Positions 46,949 to 56,500 of a DNA stretch of 64,000 nt are shown piece after piece. The position numbers were made by a program, and so were the translations under genes. Where the stretch lies: positions 614,001 through 678,000 of the forward strand of contig NZ_AP019368.1 of assembly GCF_004295685.1 (NCBI RefSeq), written 5' to 3'. Numbering within the stretch: position 1 is the stretch's first letter; each line of letters starts with the position of its first letter. This stretch comes from Fluviispira sanaruensis (GTDB lineage: Bacteria; Bdellovibrionota_B; Oligoflexia; Silvanigrellales; Silvanigrellaceae). Below the pieces are notes generated by a model. The model had not been told where the DNA came from and searched no databases. It saw only the letters and a program-made list of their open reading frames with translations.

Positions 46949-47875
46949 ATGTTAGAAAAATTACTTAAATTAATATCTTATGAAGATCTTATCTTCTCTT
47001 TTAAAGAGAAAGAGCTCTACGAAGAATTTACTGTTCATCATGAAACGTTTGCCCTAAGATCAGCAAAAGTCGTCAAAATATCCGATGCAGATTTACTCCG
47101 TAAAATCCTTCCAGAAGAGTTTTCTTCACAAATGTTTGGTTCTGGACACTTAAATTTACTGGCATTTGTCTTTGCTCTTAGACATAAAATCTTAGCTCTC
47201 AATTCTATGTTTCATCTCTCAGTACTGAAACAAAATAAAGACCCCTACTTTCATCAGACAAAAACTGAATTCAGAAAAATATTTGGTGGTACTTTTATTG
47301 ATGAATTTGAAAACATATTTGAAATGTTACTTCCATCTTTTTGGGGGAGTTCAAAAAAATTACCGATTTTAGGTTTTTCAGCTGTTGGTTGTCATTTTGT
47401 CCTGAGAGACATCCATGCCTGTCGAGCATTTGATGCTTATAATATTCCATTTTGTAAAAATTATGCAGAAGGCACATTTTGCAGATATCATATGCAAGAA
47501 AAGTATTGGATTAAATCTATAACAGAAGAAGCTTCTGTTCAAGCAAAACTCTCTCAATTCTATTTAGATCCAATGAATTTTTCTCAATTTGATGAGGCAA
47601 CTTTAGAAAAACTCGTTAACGGTTTCTTCTCGCACTTTAAAGCATTTCATGAAAATAAACATATCCCATTTATTTCCCAAGAAAGAGTACAATTTTTATT
47701 AAATTTTTATAGCTTTTCTGGACTTGAAGATTTAAAAGAGAAGGGTACTATTGAATTGCGTAAACGCTTTCTTGAAAAGGCAAAACAATATCATCCCGAT
47801 GTTGGTGGTGCACATGAATCTTTTCGTGAAGCTCGTGAAAATTATGAATTTTTGAGAGAGATCTTAGTTCGATGA
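46949..47875 (+). CDS. Hypothetical protein with C-terminal J-domain
   Basis: A 308-residue cytoplasmic protein. The last 50 residues are a J-domain half with the diagnostic H-P-D (Y-H-P-D-V-G-G-A-H near residue 282) and flanking helices (L-R-K-R-F-L-E-K-A-K-Q and F-R-E-A-R-E-N-Y-E-F-L), so it should stimulate a DnaK-type chaperone. The first 240 residues are not recognised; they have a Cys/His cluster (H-A-C-R-A-F...F-C-K-N-Y...F-C-R-Y-H) that might bind a metal. It starts 1 nt after aroQ and overlaps the manA-like start by 4 bases, so it is inside an operon. Confidence 0.75.
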   Translation: MLEKLLKLISYEDLIFSFKEKELYEEFTVHHETFALRSAKVVKISDADLLRKILPEEFSSQMFGSGHLNLLAFVFALRHKILALNSMFHLSVLKQNKDPYFHQTKTEFRKIFGGTFIDEFENIFEMLLPSFWGSSKKLPILGFSAVGCHFVLRDIHACRAFDAYNIPFCKNYAEGTFCRYHMQEKYWIKSITEEASVQAKLSQFYLDPMNFSQFDEATLEKLVNGFFSHFKAFHENKHIPFISQERVQFLLNFYSFSGLEDLKEKGTIELRKRFLEKAKQYHPDVGGAHESFREARENYEFLREILVR

Positions 47876-48945
47876 GTCAATTATTTTATAAAATAGATGC
47901 GTTTAATTTTGTTCCAATTAAACGCACTCCTTGGGGTGGGGCTAAAATTTCAGCTCTTAAAAAAAAATATTTTCCAGAAAATAAAGAAAAAATACCTCAG
48001 AATATTGGTGAAAGTTGGGAAGTATCGACAGATGAGCAATTTCCTTCATTTGTTTATTTAAAAAACAATGAAAAAGTAACATTGAAAAGCCTCTTACAAA
48101 ATAATGCTGAAGCGATATTAGGAAAACATACTTCTTCTAAATATGGGGCGCATTCGCCACTTCTCTTAAAATGGCTAGACGCAAACGATCTCCTCTCTGT
48201 CCAACTCCATCCAAATAATGAAAATTCACTTTTAAAAAGTAATGAATGTGGTAAACCAGAAAGTTGGCTCGTCCTTGATACCGATGAAGCGGGTTTTGTT
48301 TACTTAGGGTTTCAAGAAAATTTAACAAATGAACAAATTATTCAATTTCTTTTGAATGATGAACCTGAAAAATGCCTCTATCGTTATGAACCAAAGATCC
48401 TGGATTATATTTCTATTCCAGCTGGTTGTGTGCATGCTGTTGGTGCGGGTGTATTTGTTGCTGAGCCCCAGTATGTTTTACCAGAAAAATCTGGAAAAAC
48501 TTGGCGAATTTCTGATTGGCGCAGACTCTACGATGAAAACGGAAAGAAATCGAGCAATGGTTTCCCGAGAGAGTTGCATGTTGAAGAGTCGTTACAAGCA
48601 ATTGATTGGAATCTTCCGCGCGGAAAAAAATTAGAAGAAAAACTCGTGCGAAATATGCAAAGTAATAATCCCTTTTATGGTGATGATAACAATCCATTTG
48701 CTTTGCAAGTTTTTTGTGAAAAGGGTAAATTTCAGTATGACCCGCTCATAAAAGATACATTTTCTGTAGTCACAGTTTGGGCGGGTGAAGTGATTTTAAA
48801 ATGTGATTCAGATACTCTCATAATGCATGGCGGTGAAAGCGCGCTTGTTTCTTCTGAGGCAAGGCAAGTAACAATACATTTAACTCAAAATAGCAATGAT
48901 AAGTCTTGTGCTGCTTTTTTTGCTTTCAATGATGAGGTCTTTTGA
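47872..48945 (+). CDS. manA: Mannose-6-phosphate isomerase-like protein
   Basis: A 357-residue cupin metalloenzyme of the type I phosphomannose isomerase group. Motifs include T-P-W-G-G near the start, G-E-S-W-E-V-S, L-S-V-Q-L-H-P-N with its metal ligands, K-P-E-S-W, I-P-A-G-C-V-H-A-V and the W-R-I-S-D-W-R end of the catalytic cupin. It would interconvert fructose 6-phosphate and mannose 6-phosphate for surface polysaccharides. It overlaps both neighbours by a few bases, so it is translationally coupled in the aroQ-to-GTPase run. Confidence 0.85.
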   Translation: MSQLFYKIDAFNFVPIKRTPWGGAKISALKKKYFPENKEKIPQNIGESWEVSTDEQFPSFVYLKNNEKVTLKSLLQNNAEAILGKHTSSKYGAHSPLLLKWLDANDLLSVQLHPNNENSLLKSNECGKPESWLVLDTDEAGFVYLGFQENLTNEQIIQFLLNDEPEKCLYRYEPKILDYISIPAGCVHAVGAGVFVAEPQYVLPEKSGKTWRISDWRRLYDENGKKSSNGFPRELHVEESLQAIDWNLPRGKKLEEKLVRNMQSNNPFYGDDNNPFALQVFCEKGKFQYDPLIKDTFSVVTVWAGEVILKCDSDTLIMHGGESALVSSEARQVTIHLTQNSNDKSCAAFFAFNDEVF

Positions 48946-49526
48946 TGGCATTTATTAATGAAGCCACAGGTGATATTCATTTTAAAATTCTTTATATTGG
49001 CAGTCAAAGCTCTGGTAAAACAGCAAACATTCAATCACTTTATTGTGAAACTCATGCAGACCTGAGTTTGAAAGATCACTCAACACTGTTAGAAAATATG
49101 CCAAGGAATACTTTTTTTGATTTCTTGCCACTTTCATTTGGTGATGTTGCTGGGCGTAACGCAAGAATGCATCTCTATACAATGCCAGCACATTCTTTAT
49201 GGCCGACTGTTAATATTAATTTAATGCTAGGTGTAGATGGAATTGTGAATGTCATAGACAGTCGCGTTCGCTTTTTAGATAAAAACGAAACACAAATTCA
49301 ATATGTAAAAAAACTAATTGATTCACTGCAAATCGATTTTAATAGCATTCCATTTGTTTACCAATTTAATCATTCGGATGCCCCCGATGCATTGACTTAT
49401 ACAAATTTGACAAAAAACTTTTTTTTAAAAGAGGAAGATTGTTTTGCAGCTATTGCGCATCAGGGAATTGGTGTAATGCAGTCTTTCCATCGTATTACCA
49501 ATAAAATCATTCAAAAATTTGTTTAA
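48945..49526 (+). CDS. MglA-like small Ras-type GTPase
   Basis: A 193-residue G protein close to MglA of gliding bacteria and Bdellovibrio: M-A-F-I-N-E-A-T-G-D-I-H-F-K-I-L-Y-I-G matches the M-S-F-I-N family start. The P-loop is G-S-Q-S-S-G-K-T (19-26) and the switch-2 region F-G-D-V-A-G follows. The base-recognition motif N-K-x-D is N-H-S-D here, so nucleotide specificity or affinity may differ. MglA sets cell polarity and motility, usually with MglB; no mglB is adjacent. The ATG at 48945 overlaps the manA-like stop (TGATG). Confidence 0.82.
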   Translation: MAFINEATGDIHFKILYIGSQSSGKTANIQSLYCETHADLSLKDHSTLLENMPRNTFFDFLPLSFGDVAGRNARMHLYTMPAHSLWPTVNINLMLGVDGIVNVIDSRVRFLDKNETQIQYVKKLIDSLQIDFNSIPFVYQFNHSDAPDALTYTNLTKNFFLKEEDCFAAIAHQGIGVMQSFHRITNKIIQKFV

Positions 49527-49948
49527 TTTTCGCCTATTTTAAAGGCTGATTTTGTAAAGAAACTTATATCTATGAATTTAGAAACTTTTAACTCAAGGAT
49601 AAATATCTACTAAAAAAATAGCTAATAGATATTAAGTCTATTTTAAGATGTTTCGCAATAAAATTATCTTGCTTTATCATTGTTATTTTCTTTCATAAAT
49701 AACTTAATTGTGTATAATGAGAGGAATAAATTAAATATCAAATAAATTGATATTTAATTAAAGCTATTAAAGAATTTTTTTCAATATCACCTTGTTAAAA
49801 AATACAATAAATATTATTTTTAATTTGAAAGATTTTATTTAAAAGAATCTTTCTAGGTTACTTTGTTATAACGTAATTTAATAATATTATATAAATTTAT
49901 TCTTATGTTTTTTGTAATTTTATATATTTTAAATAAAGGAAACAGAAA
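49527..49948. other. Intergenic region, A+T-rich
   Basis: About 420 bp without a credible gene. TTAAATATCA (49731-49740) and TGATATTTAA (49748-49757) form a perfect 10-bp inverted repeat with a 7-nt loop, possibly an operator for the gene at 49949, but in such A+T-rich sequence this is weak evidence. Confidence 0.4.
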
Positions 49949-50905
49949 TTGTCATTAGGAATGAGCGGAAAATCTTCTTCGACGGATATTAAATATGATT
50001 TTTCTAGAGGATTTGGTGCACAAGATTTTAAAACAATAGATACATCTTTATGGGAATCCTTAATCGATTGGATAAATTCTTTAGCTAAAATAGAGTATAA
50101 AGTCATTGCTAAGTATTACAATAAACTTAAAAGATATTGTAAAGAAAATCTTTATTTGGATAAAACTCTCAAGCTTTATTTTTTATTTAGGATAAGATTG
50201 GAGTTTGGCATACACCCAGAGAGGAATATTGAAAGCATTTGCTTCAATGTCTATATTATTACGTCTAACTTATCAAAATTAAAATCCATAGATCAAGTTA
50301 TGACGAATCTTTATAAGTGTTCAAATTGTATCGATCCAATTGATATTCATAAGTTAAACAATTGGGATACAAAATTTTTCACAGATCCAAAAACTTATCT
50401 AAGTTTACAGAGTTTAGATAGTTTTATTTTTCTAGTACATCCGATCGATAATGAAAATTTTAATAAAAAAGAATTCATTAAAATTGAGGAAAGTTTTAAA
50501 AATAATGATGCTCTATTAACAAGTGTGGTATCTTCAAAACATAGGTTTTTTTATAAAAATGTTTCGCTTATATTAGCGGTCCCGAAACAGAATGTAATTT
50601 CTACTTATAATTGTAAAGATAAATCATCAAAACTTATGACTCCTACAGAAGTTATCGATAATACCGTTTTGCAGAATACAGAAGTCATCGTTTGCGGTAG
50701 AGTTGGTGTAAGTATTCATCCAAGATTTCCAGTATCGAGTGAAATAAAAGTGATAGGAGTTATAAATGTTATTGATAAAAATTCAGTATTAAGTGAAAAT
50801 GAATATCAAGCTATTGAAAAATATTCACATAAAATTAAGAGAAAATATAACGTTCCCATTATTAAAATCGATGGATTTTTAGAAAAATCCAAGCAAATTA
50901 ATTAG
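49949..50905 (+). CDS. Hypothetical protein
   Basis: A 318-residue soluble protein, not recognised. The start is TTG at 49949 with AAAGGAAA upstream; the ATG at 49961 lacks a spaced ribosome-binding site. It has no signal peptide or membrane helix. The C-terminal part (V-I-V-C-G-R-V-G-V-S-I-H-P-R-F-P and I-K-V-I-G-V-I-N-V-I-D) alternates strands as in a sensor or enzyme domain. It overlaps the convergent gene by 4 bases. Confidence 0.65.
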   Translation: MSLGMSGKSSSTDIKYDFSRGFGAQDFKTIDTSLWESLIDWINSLAKIEYKVIAKYYNKLKRYCKENLYLDKTLKLYFLFRIRLEFGIHPERNIESICFNVYIITSNLSKLKSIDQVMTNLYKCSNCIDPIDIHKLNNWDTKFFTDPKTYLSLQSLDSFIFLVHPIDNENFNKKEFIKIEESFKNNDALLTSVVSSKHRFFYKNVSLILAVPKQNVISTYNCKDKSSKLMTPTEVIDNTVLQNTEVIVCGRVGVSIHPRFPVSSEIKVIGVINVIDKNSVLSENEYQAIEKYSHKIKRKYNVPIIKIDGFLEKSKQIN

Positions 50906-51930
50906 AAAAGCCAACCAATTTTTAAAATATTCCAATAGGGTATAGGATATTTATTTAAATTATCTACTAAACTTGATTGAAGTTGATTGCTTAGCGCTAT
51001 GTACTCTGAGCTAGCTTTAATTGTATCAATGGAACTGGTTACGCCTGGGTCAGTGAATGTAGTTGTTAAAGTAACTGTATTTTTAACTGGAAATTGTAAA
51101 CCAAACTCGGTACCAACAGCAAACCACCCATATCTTCCCCCCCAAGTTGCAAGCCAACCGATTTGGGGAGTCAAGTAGATTGTAGTGATTTCAATAAGTT
51201 CTTTCACTGGAGTCGATGCGCTTAATCCTGAAATGTTTACAATAACGTCGGCATTGGCGTTTAATGAAATGTTGCGTTGTCCATAAGCAACTCCAAGAAA
51301 AAATGATGTGCCAAAGGGAAAAATACTCAGTTTTCCTTCTAATTGGTTGTATTTCATCTTTAATGCATTGATAGTAAAACTACTACTTTGATTATTTAAA
51401 AGAGATTTTATTTGTGAAATATAAAACAAGTTAATACTGTTAAATCCGCTGTAACTAATCGATAAGCCAATGTATTTAAATATTTTTGATTCAATACTGA
51501 AATTCGGACCCATAAATAATCCAAATCCTACCATAGGACCAATGCGAAAAGGTCCAAACAGTCCATTATCAACATCGGGCTTTGATTCTTCTTTTTTCTC
51601 CGCAATTTCAGATTTTTTCTCTTCTTTCTTATCGGGCTGTTGCTCGTTTTTTTTGGCCTCTTCAACGGTTTGATTTTTAGTTTCTGTCTCAATTTTTTTC
51701 TGTGGATTTAATGTTTCATTCGGTTTTAAATTTTTATTATTTGTCTTTTGCGAACCTTGGGATTGTATAAAAGGATTGTTGCTTGGAATTGGATTTCGAG
51801 TTGCATCGTTGATCAATGGATTGTTAAGATATCTTTGCGAAATAGGTACGGTTGGATCTTCCTGAGCAGAAACTTTTGAGAAAAAACATAATAAAAATAT
51901 GATTATAACTGTTTCCAGTAACTTCCTCAT
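50902..51930 (-). CDS. Exported protein with charged linker and C-terminal barrel-like domain
   Basis: A 342-residue protein with a signal peptide (V-I-I-I-F-L-L-C-F-F-S-K-V-S-A). A long low-complexity Lys/Glu/Asn linker (about 55-120) is followed by a Gly/aromatic-rich domain (F-G-P-F-R-I-G-P-M-V-G-F-G-L-F-M-G-P) with amphipathic strands to the end, L-K-I-G-W-L-F. The final aromatic residue suggests an outer-membrane barrel. Family not recognised. It is a single gene, convergent with its downstream neighbour. Confidence 0.65.
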   Translation of the reverse strand: MRKLLETVIIIFLLCFFSKVSAQEDPTVPISQRYLNNPLINDATRNPIPSNNPFIQSQGSQKTNNKNLKPNETLNPQKKIETETKNQTVEEAKKNEQQPDKKEEKKSEIAEKKEESKPDVDNGLFGPFRIGPMVGFGLFMGPNFSIESKIFKYIGLSISYSGFNSINLFYISQIKSLLNNQSSSFTINALKMKYNQLEGKLSIFPFGTSFFLGVAYGQRNISLNANADVIVNISGLSASTPVKELIEITTIYLTPQIGWLATWGGRYGWFAVGTEFGLQFPVKNTVTLTTTFTDPGVTSSIDTIKASSEYIALSNQLQSSLVDNLNKYPIPYWNILKIGWLF

Positions 51931-51994
51931 AAGGGCTCAAATCTCCAGGCACTCCCATAAATTTAATTTCTAATAAAGATTATATTTTATTTGT

Positions 51995-53206
51995 TTATTT
52001 TATCAAGCTAATAAATTCACTCACCCATAAATCGCCTCTTATTTTTTCTTCATCAAAGAGAAAAATTGAATCATTTTCTAGGATAATTTTACCCTCTTCT
52101 ATGCCACGCTTAATTTTAGCATTTGCAAGAATTTCCTGAGAGATTGTTTTATTTTCTGTTACTTTTTCTAACCATGATAAAGAAATTCCATTCGGAGTTC
52201 TTAACAAAGTAAAAATCATTTCTTCTAAATATTCTTGTTTAGTGCGCAGTGGTTCAGAGTGAATGGAAAAATTTTTCATCCTATGTTCTTGTTGGGAAAA
52301 AATAAGTTCATCGTTTCCAGGAGCATAGCTCTTAATTTTTTCTTCACCTATCCGGTAACGAATGCCAAATGGATGCTCTTCAGAAGGAGGTAACAGTCCA
52401 TGCGCCCCTGTTCCAATTCCAAGATAAGGCAATCCATACCAATAAATATTATTATGAAATGTTTCCTTTTTGGAAAAATTACTCGTTTCTAATTGCTTAA
52501 ACCCAAGTGATTTGCACTTATTTAAGATTAATAGATATTCGGATGCAGCATTTTCATCGCAAGCAAAGTCTTTATTAGCAAAAAGAGTTCTTTTTTCTAT
52601 AGAAAGAGCATAAGCAGAAACCCCTGACGCTCCTGCATCATTTAACTCCTGTATTTCATCAGCAACATTTATTGTGCGAATTTCCTTTTTTAAACCATAA
52701 ATTAAGTCAACTTGTATATTATCAAATCCAGCTGTTCTTGCCCATTCTATATTGTTGAGAACTGTATCGCGTTTGTGTTTTCGCCCAAGAATTTTTAAAG
52801 TTTCTGGGCATAGGGATTGGGCACCAAGAGTTATGCGATCAAAACCTACTGATAAATAATCTGAAAATCTCCGTTTGATATTCGTGAGCGGATTTGTCTC
52901 GAGGGTTGTCTCTTCAATAAAGTAACGGTCGCGAATTTTATCTAAGAGTGGTTCATAATAAAAGGCGTCAAATAAACCTGGAGTTCCTCCACCAAAATAA
53001 ACAGTTGCGTACTCTTTGTTTTGTGAATGAGGTATTTTTTCTAGAAAAAAATCAAGTTGAGCAGATAATTCTGAAAAAAAAGCATTGACATCTTTTTTTG
53101 TAAACTTAGATGTTTTAACAAAATCACAATAGGGACAAATATGAGGACAAAATGGAATATGCAGGTAAATACCAATCCTTGATTTTTGCTTGGGAAGAGA
53201 AATCAT
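51995..53206 (-). CDS. hemW: HemW-like radical SAM protein
   Basis: A 403-residue radical SAM protein of the HemN/HemW family. The cluster motif is C-P-H-I-C-P-Y-C in Y-L-H-I-P-F-C-P-H-I-C-P-Y-C-D-F, matching C-x3-C-x2-C. F-G-G-G-T-P binds SAM and G-L-P-Y-L-G-I-G-T-G-A-H lies in the middle. The absence of the HemN-specific N-terminal Y-rich part favours HemW, a heme chaperone, over oxygen-independent coproporphyrinogen oxidase. The start at 53206 overlaps the upstream stop by 4 bases; the frame extends to 53245. Confidence 0.9.
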   Translation of the reverse strand: MISLPKQKSRIGIYLHIPFCPHICPYCDFVKTSKFTKKDVNAFFSELSAQLDFFLEKIPHSQNKEYATVYFGGGTPGLFDAFYYEPLLDKIRDRYFIEETTLETNPLTNIKRRFSDYLSVGFDRITLGAQSLCPETLKILGRKHKRDTVLNNIEWARTAGFDNIQVDLIYGLKKEIRTINVADEIQELNDAGASGVSAYALSIEKRTLFANKDFACDENAASEYLLILNKCKSLGFKQLETSNFSKKETFHNNIYWYGLPYLGIGTGAHGLLPPSEEHPFGIRYRIGEEKIKSYAPGNDELIFSQQEHRMKNFSIHSEPLRTKQEYLEEMIFTLLRTPNGISLSWLEKVTENKTISQEILANAKIKRGIEEGKIILENDSIFLFDEEKIRGDLWVSEFISLIK

Positions 53207-54771
53207 TTTTTTAATAACCACTTTCTTTGTGAAGAATTTTTCCAAATTGTAAATACAGTTGCAAGTGCATTGTAGGTTTCTACTGGTTCTAGAGTTGAAA
53301 AATTAATGCGCATTTCATCACTATGAGTTCCATAGGGATAAAAAATATGACCAGGGGCTATGGATATTTGTTTTTCGAGTGATCGCTGATGTACTTTTTG
53401 TAAATCTCCACCCTCAGGAAATTTAAACCATAAAAATATTCCTGCTTCTGGATGACTCCATTGAGAGTTTTGCGGAGCAAGTTTCTTTAACATTGCTATA
53501 AGTGTATCTCGTTTAGAGCGATATTGATCTCGTGATTTTTGAATATGTTTCTTGAGTACGCCTCTAATAATCATTTCATAAAGGAGTTGTTGATCAAAAA
53601 TAGATGATGAAATATCTGTTTTTAATTTTGTCAGTATAAATTTTTGAATATTTTCTTCACTGGCTACTATATATCCTAACCGTATACCGGGGGCAAAAGT
53701 TTTTGAAAAACTTGAAATGTAAATTGTTTTTTTTAAGCCATCCATAACGGAGAGAAGAGGAGGTAAAAATTCATCGAAATTAAGACCTTTATAAATATCT
53801 AATTCGATAATAATAGCATTTATTTCTTGCGCCAGATTTAATAATGAGTGTCTTTCAATTGAACTGAGTATTCCGCCTGTTGGATTGTGGCAATTGGTAT
53901 AGGTCAAAATTATTTTAGGTTTTTTTCTACGAATTTCATTTTTTTTGTTTTCATCTAAAATAAGTTGCATTTGAGTTCTTTTAATTTCTATTATATCCAA
54001 GCTTCGAGCGGATAATACTGGAAAAAGTAAAGCAAAATTAGGTACTTCTATGGCAATGCTGTCACCCGCAGTTAAATATGTGTCTAAGACAATATTTAAA
54101 GCATGCAATGCACCATTTGAAATGAGAATTTGTGCAGAATTTAAAACAGGCATACCAATCTGTTCAAGCTCAAATGTCAATGCTTCCCTTAAGTTTGTGA
54201 GTCCCTGAATAGATGAATAGGAAAATATTGCAGTGTGTGAACTTGACAGAATAACCCGGGAAATAGCTCTTAAATCTTCCATTACAGTTAGGTTTTTAGG
54301 TGGTTCACCATTTCCTAAATACGTTATATTTTCATTCGTTGAGTTGGAAAAGGGCAATATTTTTGGGAGACATTCTTGTATTTGTAATTGAGCCAATGAG
54401 ATTGTTTGATCTAAAACATTTTCTTTTTCCACAAAAGAAAAGCGCTCATTTGAATTATTTAAATTCTTACTTTCAAAAAAATCATTTAAACTTTTTTGCT
54501 CGCTCTTATAGTTTCTTTTCACTTTATAACTGACAAAATAACCGCTTCCACGCTTTGCAGTGATATAGCCTGAATCACATAATTTCTCATAAGCAGAAAT
54601 CACGCCGATTTTATTTATATTTAATTGAAGTGACAAATCTCTAATACTAGGCAATTTTGTACCAATAAGAAGTGTACCGCTCTTTATTGCTACTTCGTAT
54701 TGTTCGGCTATTTGGTCAGAAAATGACAGCTTCCTATTGCGATCAATTTGAATTTTTTGAAAACCGACCAT
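53203..54771 (-). CDS. MocR-type GntR regulator with aminotransferase domain
   Basis: A 522-residue regulator: an N-terminal GntR winged helix (S-D-Q-I-A-E-Q-Y-E-V-A-I-K-S-G-T-L, with L-P-S-I-R-D-L-S) and a fold-I aminotransferase domain with the PLP lysine in S-S-F-S-K-T-F-A-P-G-I-R-L-G-Y. Such proteins, e.g. PdxR, sense PLP or amino acids. ATG 54771 has GGAG upstream and is preferred over 54786. It is followed by hemW with a 4-base overlap. The target genes are unknown. Confidence 0.9.
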   Translation of the reverse strand: MVGFQKIQIDRNRKLSFSDQIAEQYEVAIKSGTLLIGTKLPSIRDLSLQLNINKIGVISAYEKLCDSGYITAKRGSGYFVSYKVKRNYKSEQKSLNDFFESKNLNNSNERFSFVEKENVLDQTISLAQLQIQECLPKILPFSNSTNENITYLGNGEPPKNLTVMEDLRAISRVILSSSHTAIFSYSSIQGLTNLREALTFELEQIGMPVLNSAQILISNGALHALNIVLDTYLTAGDSIAIEVPNFALLFPVLSARSLDIIEIKRTQMQLILDENKKNEIRRKKPKIILTYTNCHNPTGGILSSIERHSLLNLAQEINAIIIELDIYKGLNFDEFLPPLLSVMDGLKKTIYISSFSKTFAPGIRLGYIVASEENIQKFILTKLKTDISSSIFDQQLLYEMIIRGVLKKHIQKSRDQYRSKRDTLIAMLKKLAPQNSQWSHPEAGIFLWFKFPEGGDLQKVHQRSLEKQISIAPGHIFYPYGTHSDEMRINFSTLEPVETYNALATVFTIWKNSSQRKWLLKK

Positions 54772-55029
54772 CACCTTAAACTCCATATTTTCTAAGGATA
54801 ATTATAATGAGCGTTCTATTATAACTTGCACCTTGTAGCATTTTTGTAAATATCTGACCAGTACAGTTGCAATAAAGTCATCGGTACAGTTTGAGATTCT
54901 TTGATTGAGGTGTATCTAACTCTTTTCTGCAAATAAATTTATTCTATCTTTATGATTAAGTGTCGCCAAAGAATGAAACAAAATTGACTCTTAATTATTG
55001 GTATAAAGATATTTTAGGAGGAGAAGAAA

Positions 55030-55263
55030 ATGAAAGAAAGAAATATTTTTGATATACACTCAGTTTACCTAAAATCGCGAGTGAACGATACGTCTCAATG
55101 GGAGCGTATTGAAGGGGTGAATGACGGACAGGCTCGTTTGGACAATAAAATGGAGCAAAATATTATTGTCGAAAGTCCAAAACTAAATAAAGCATCCAAA
55201 GCTAAATTAAAAAATATAGATTTTAATGGTGCTGTTAGAAGAGTCATTAAATTTTTGAAATAG
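55030..55263 (+). CDS. Small hypothetical protein
   Basis: A 77-residue, mixed-charge soluble protein with an unusually strong site AGGAGGAGAAGAAA before the ATG. It is not recognised. It contains W-E-R-I-E-G-V-N-D-G-Q-A-R-L-D-N-K-M-E and a basic helical tail F-N-G-A-V-R-R-V-I-K-F-L-K. It has its own terminator at 55309, so it is a separate, probably well-translated unit. Confidence 0.7.
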   Translation: MKERNIFDIHSVYLKSRVNDTSQWERIEGVNDGQARLDNKMEQNIIVESPKLNKASKAKLKNIDFNGAVRRVIKFLK

Positions 55264-55308
55264 ATTACTATAAAAATTTATTTTCTGATTTAAATTTCTC
55301 ACTCCGCT

Positions 55309-55339
55309 CCACTTAGGTCTGTCTAGGTGGTTTTTTTTT
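55309..55339 (+). terminator. Intrinsic terminator after the small gene at 55030
   Basis: CCACTTAG (55309-55316) pairs with CTAGGTGG (55323-55330), one G-T pair, around a 6-nt loop, followed by nine T. Confidence 0.88.
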
Positions 55340-55351
55340 GCCTGAGTTTCA

Positions 55352-56500
55352 TTAAGTATAGCATTTGGCTGCATTGCGATAAATTGTGCGATAACCTGTT
55401 CTTTTCCATAAATTCTGCATAAGATAAACTAACTTGGGATTGTGCTCTTCACTTTCTTTAAGTGCCCTTGCTATGGTTTCACTCCATTTTGTATTTTCTA
55501 AATTTTCCCATGCTGTATCGTATGAATTTTCATAAATTGCATGTAAATCTACTAAATCCTTTCGTTTGGGAAAATCGGCTTTAGAAAATAAAATACAGAG
55601 CATTCCTACCCAGTAGTTTTTAATGGCAAAAAATTGATATTCCAGTGTTAGTTCATTAGCAATTTTTTCCATTGCATACAATGAAGTGAGCAGATGGAGA
55701 ATGACAAAATCACCTGGCTTTGCTAAGTAAACAATTGTCATTGCATAATAAAGCTGCTCCCAAGTTAAAGATATTTCTTGCCGCATAATCCAATCAGGTT
55801 CTTGATAGATTAGGGGATGTCCCTCATTTAATATTCTTACAATTCTATATTGCAAAGATTTATCTAGGTCTGGATGAATTTTTTGCGCTGCACGGGAAGA
55901 TTTATCAGAAATTAAATTTTCTGCCCAATTATGAAGTTCATCATAATTGCTTTCCCATTTTTCTGCTATTCGCAATATGGATTTTATGACGGATTCATCT
56001 TTCAGGAGTTGGCTTTGTTTGGCAAAAAGACATTCTGGCCGACATGAGATAAAAGAAAAAGCCATATACGCAAGACCTTCAATCTTCATACAGCGATTGT
56101 TTACGCTCAGACCCCACCCCAGGTGAATGGTTGCATGGGCTAAGGAGCCTGCCCAACCTGGCAGTAATTCCGGCAGATATTTTTTTAATAATTGCTCTCT
56201 GCCCAATTCTTTTTCTTGTTGGTCAAAAAAGTTAAAATAGGAAGAATAGCTCGTGCGCTGGCCGAAAAAATCTTTCCAATTATTTTCTGAAATAGAATAA
56301 AGAGAAGGTTTAGATGTCTCAGAAACGAGATCAGTCTTAGTTATGTACGCTTTAAGGTATGCTTTAATAATTTCTGTATCTGCCCCTAAACCTGAGAGGG
56401 CAATGACTGCATGTTTGGCATGATTCGTTGCATATCTGGAATACTCAATATAATATGTCCTGTCATTTAGCAGTTCTTCTATTTCTTTATTTTGTTGCAT
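55352..56500 (-). CDS. Questin-oxidase-like protein
   Basis: A 382-residue helical protein with the layout of the questin oxidase-like family (PF14027): A-T-N-H-A-K-H-A-V-I-A-L-S-G-L-G-A near the start, and W-A-G-S-L-A-H-A-T-I-H-L-G-W-G-L around residue 120, the usual H-x-x-I-H-L-G segment. Fungal members cleave anthraquinones by Baeyer-Villiger-type oxidation; bacterial ones are uncharacterised. AAAGG precedes the ATG. The family assignment is by eye. It is next to the cyclase-like gene, separated by an intergenic region of 267 bp. Confidence 0.55.
   Translation of the reverse strand: MQQNKEIEELLNDRTYYIEYSRYATNHAKHAVIALSGLGADTEIIKAYLKAYITKTDLVSETSKPSLYSISENNWKDFFGQRTSYSSYFNFFDQQEKELGREQLLKKYLPELLPGWAGSLAHATIHLGWGLSVNNRCMKIEGLAYMAFSFISCRPECLFAKQSQLLKDESVIKSILRIAEKWESNYDELHNWAENLISDKSSRAAQKIHPDLDKSLQYRIVRILNEGHPLIYQEPDWIMRQEISLTWEQLYYAMTIVYLAKPGDFVILHLLTSLYAMEKIANELTLEYQFFAIKNYWVGMLCILFSKADFPKRKDLVDLHAIYENSYDTAWENLENTKWSETIARALKESEEHNPKLVYLMQNLWKRTGYRTIYRNAAKCYT

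Noticed and set aside
49731-49757. Palindrome TTAAATATCA/TGATATTTAA as a defined operator
   Set aside because: All but two positions are A or T in a region of the same composition; only mentioned in the intergenic description.
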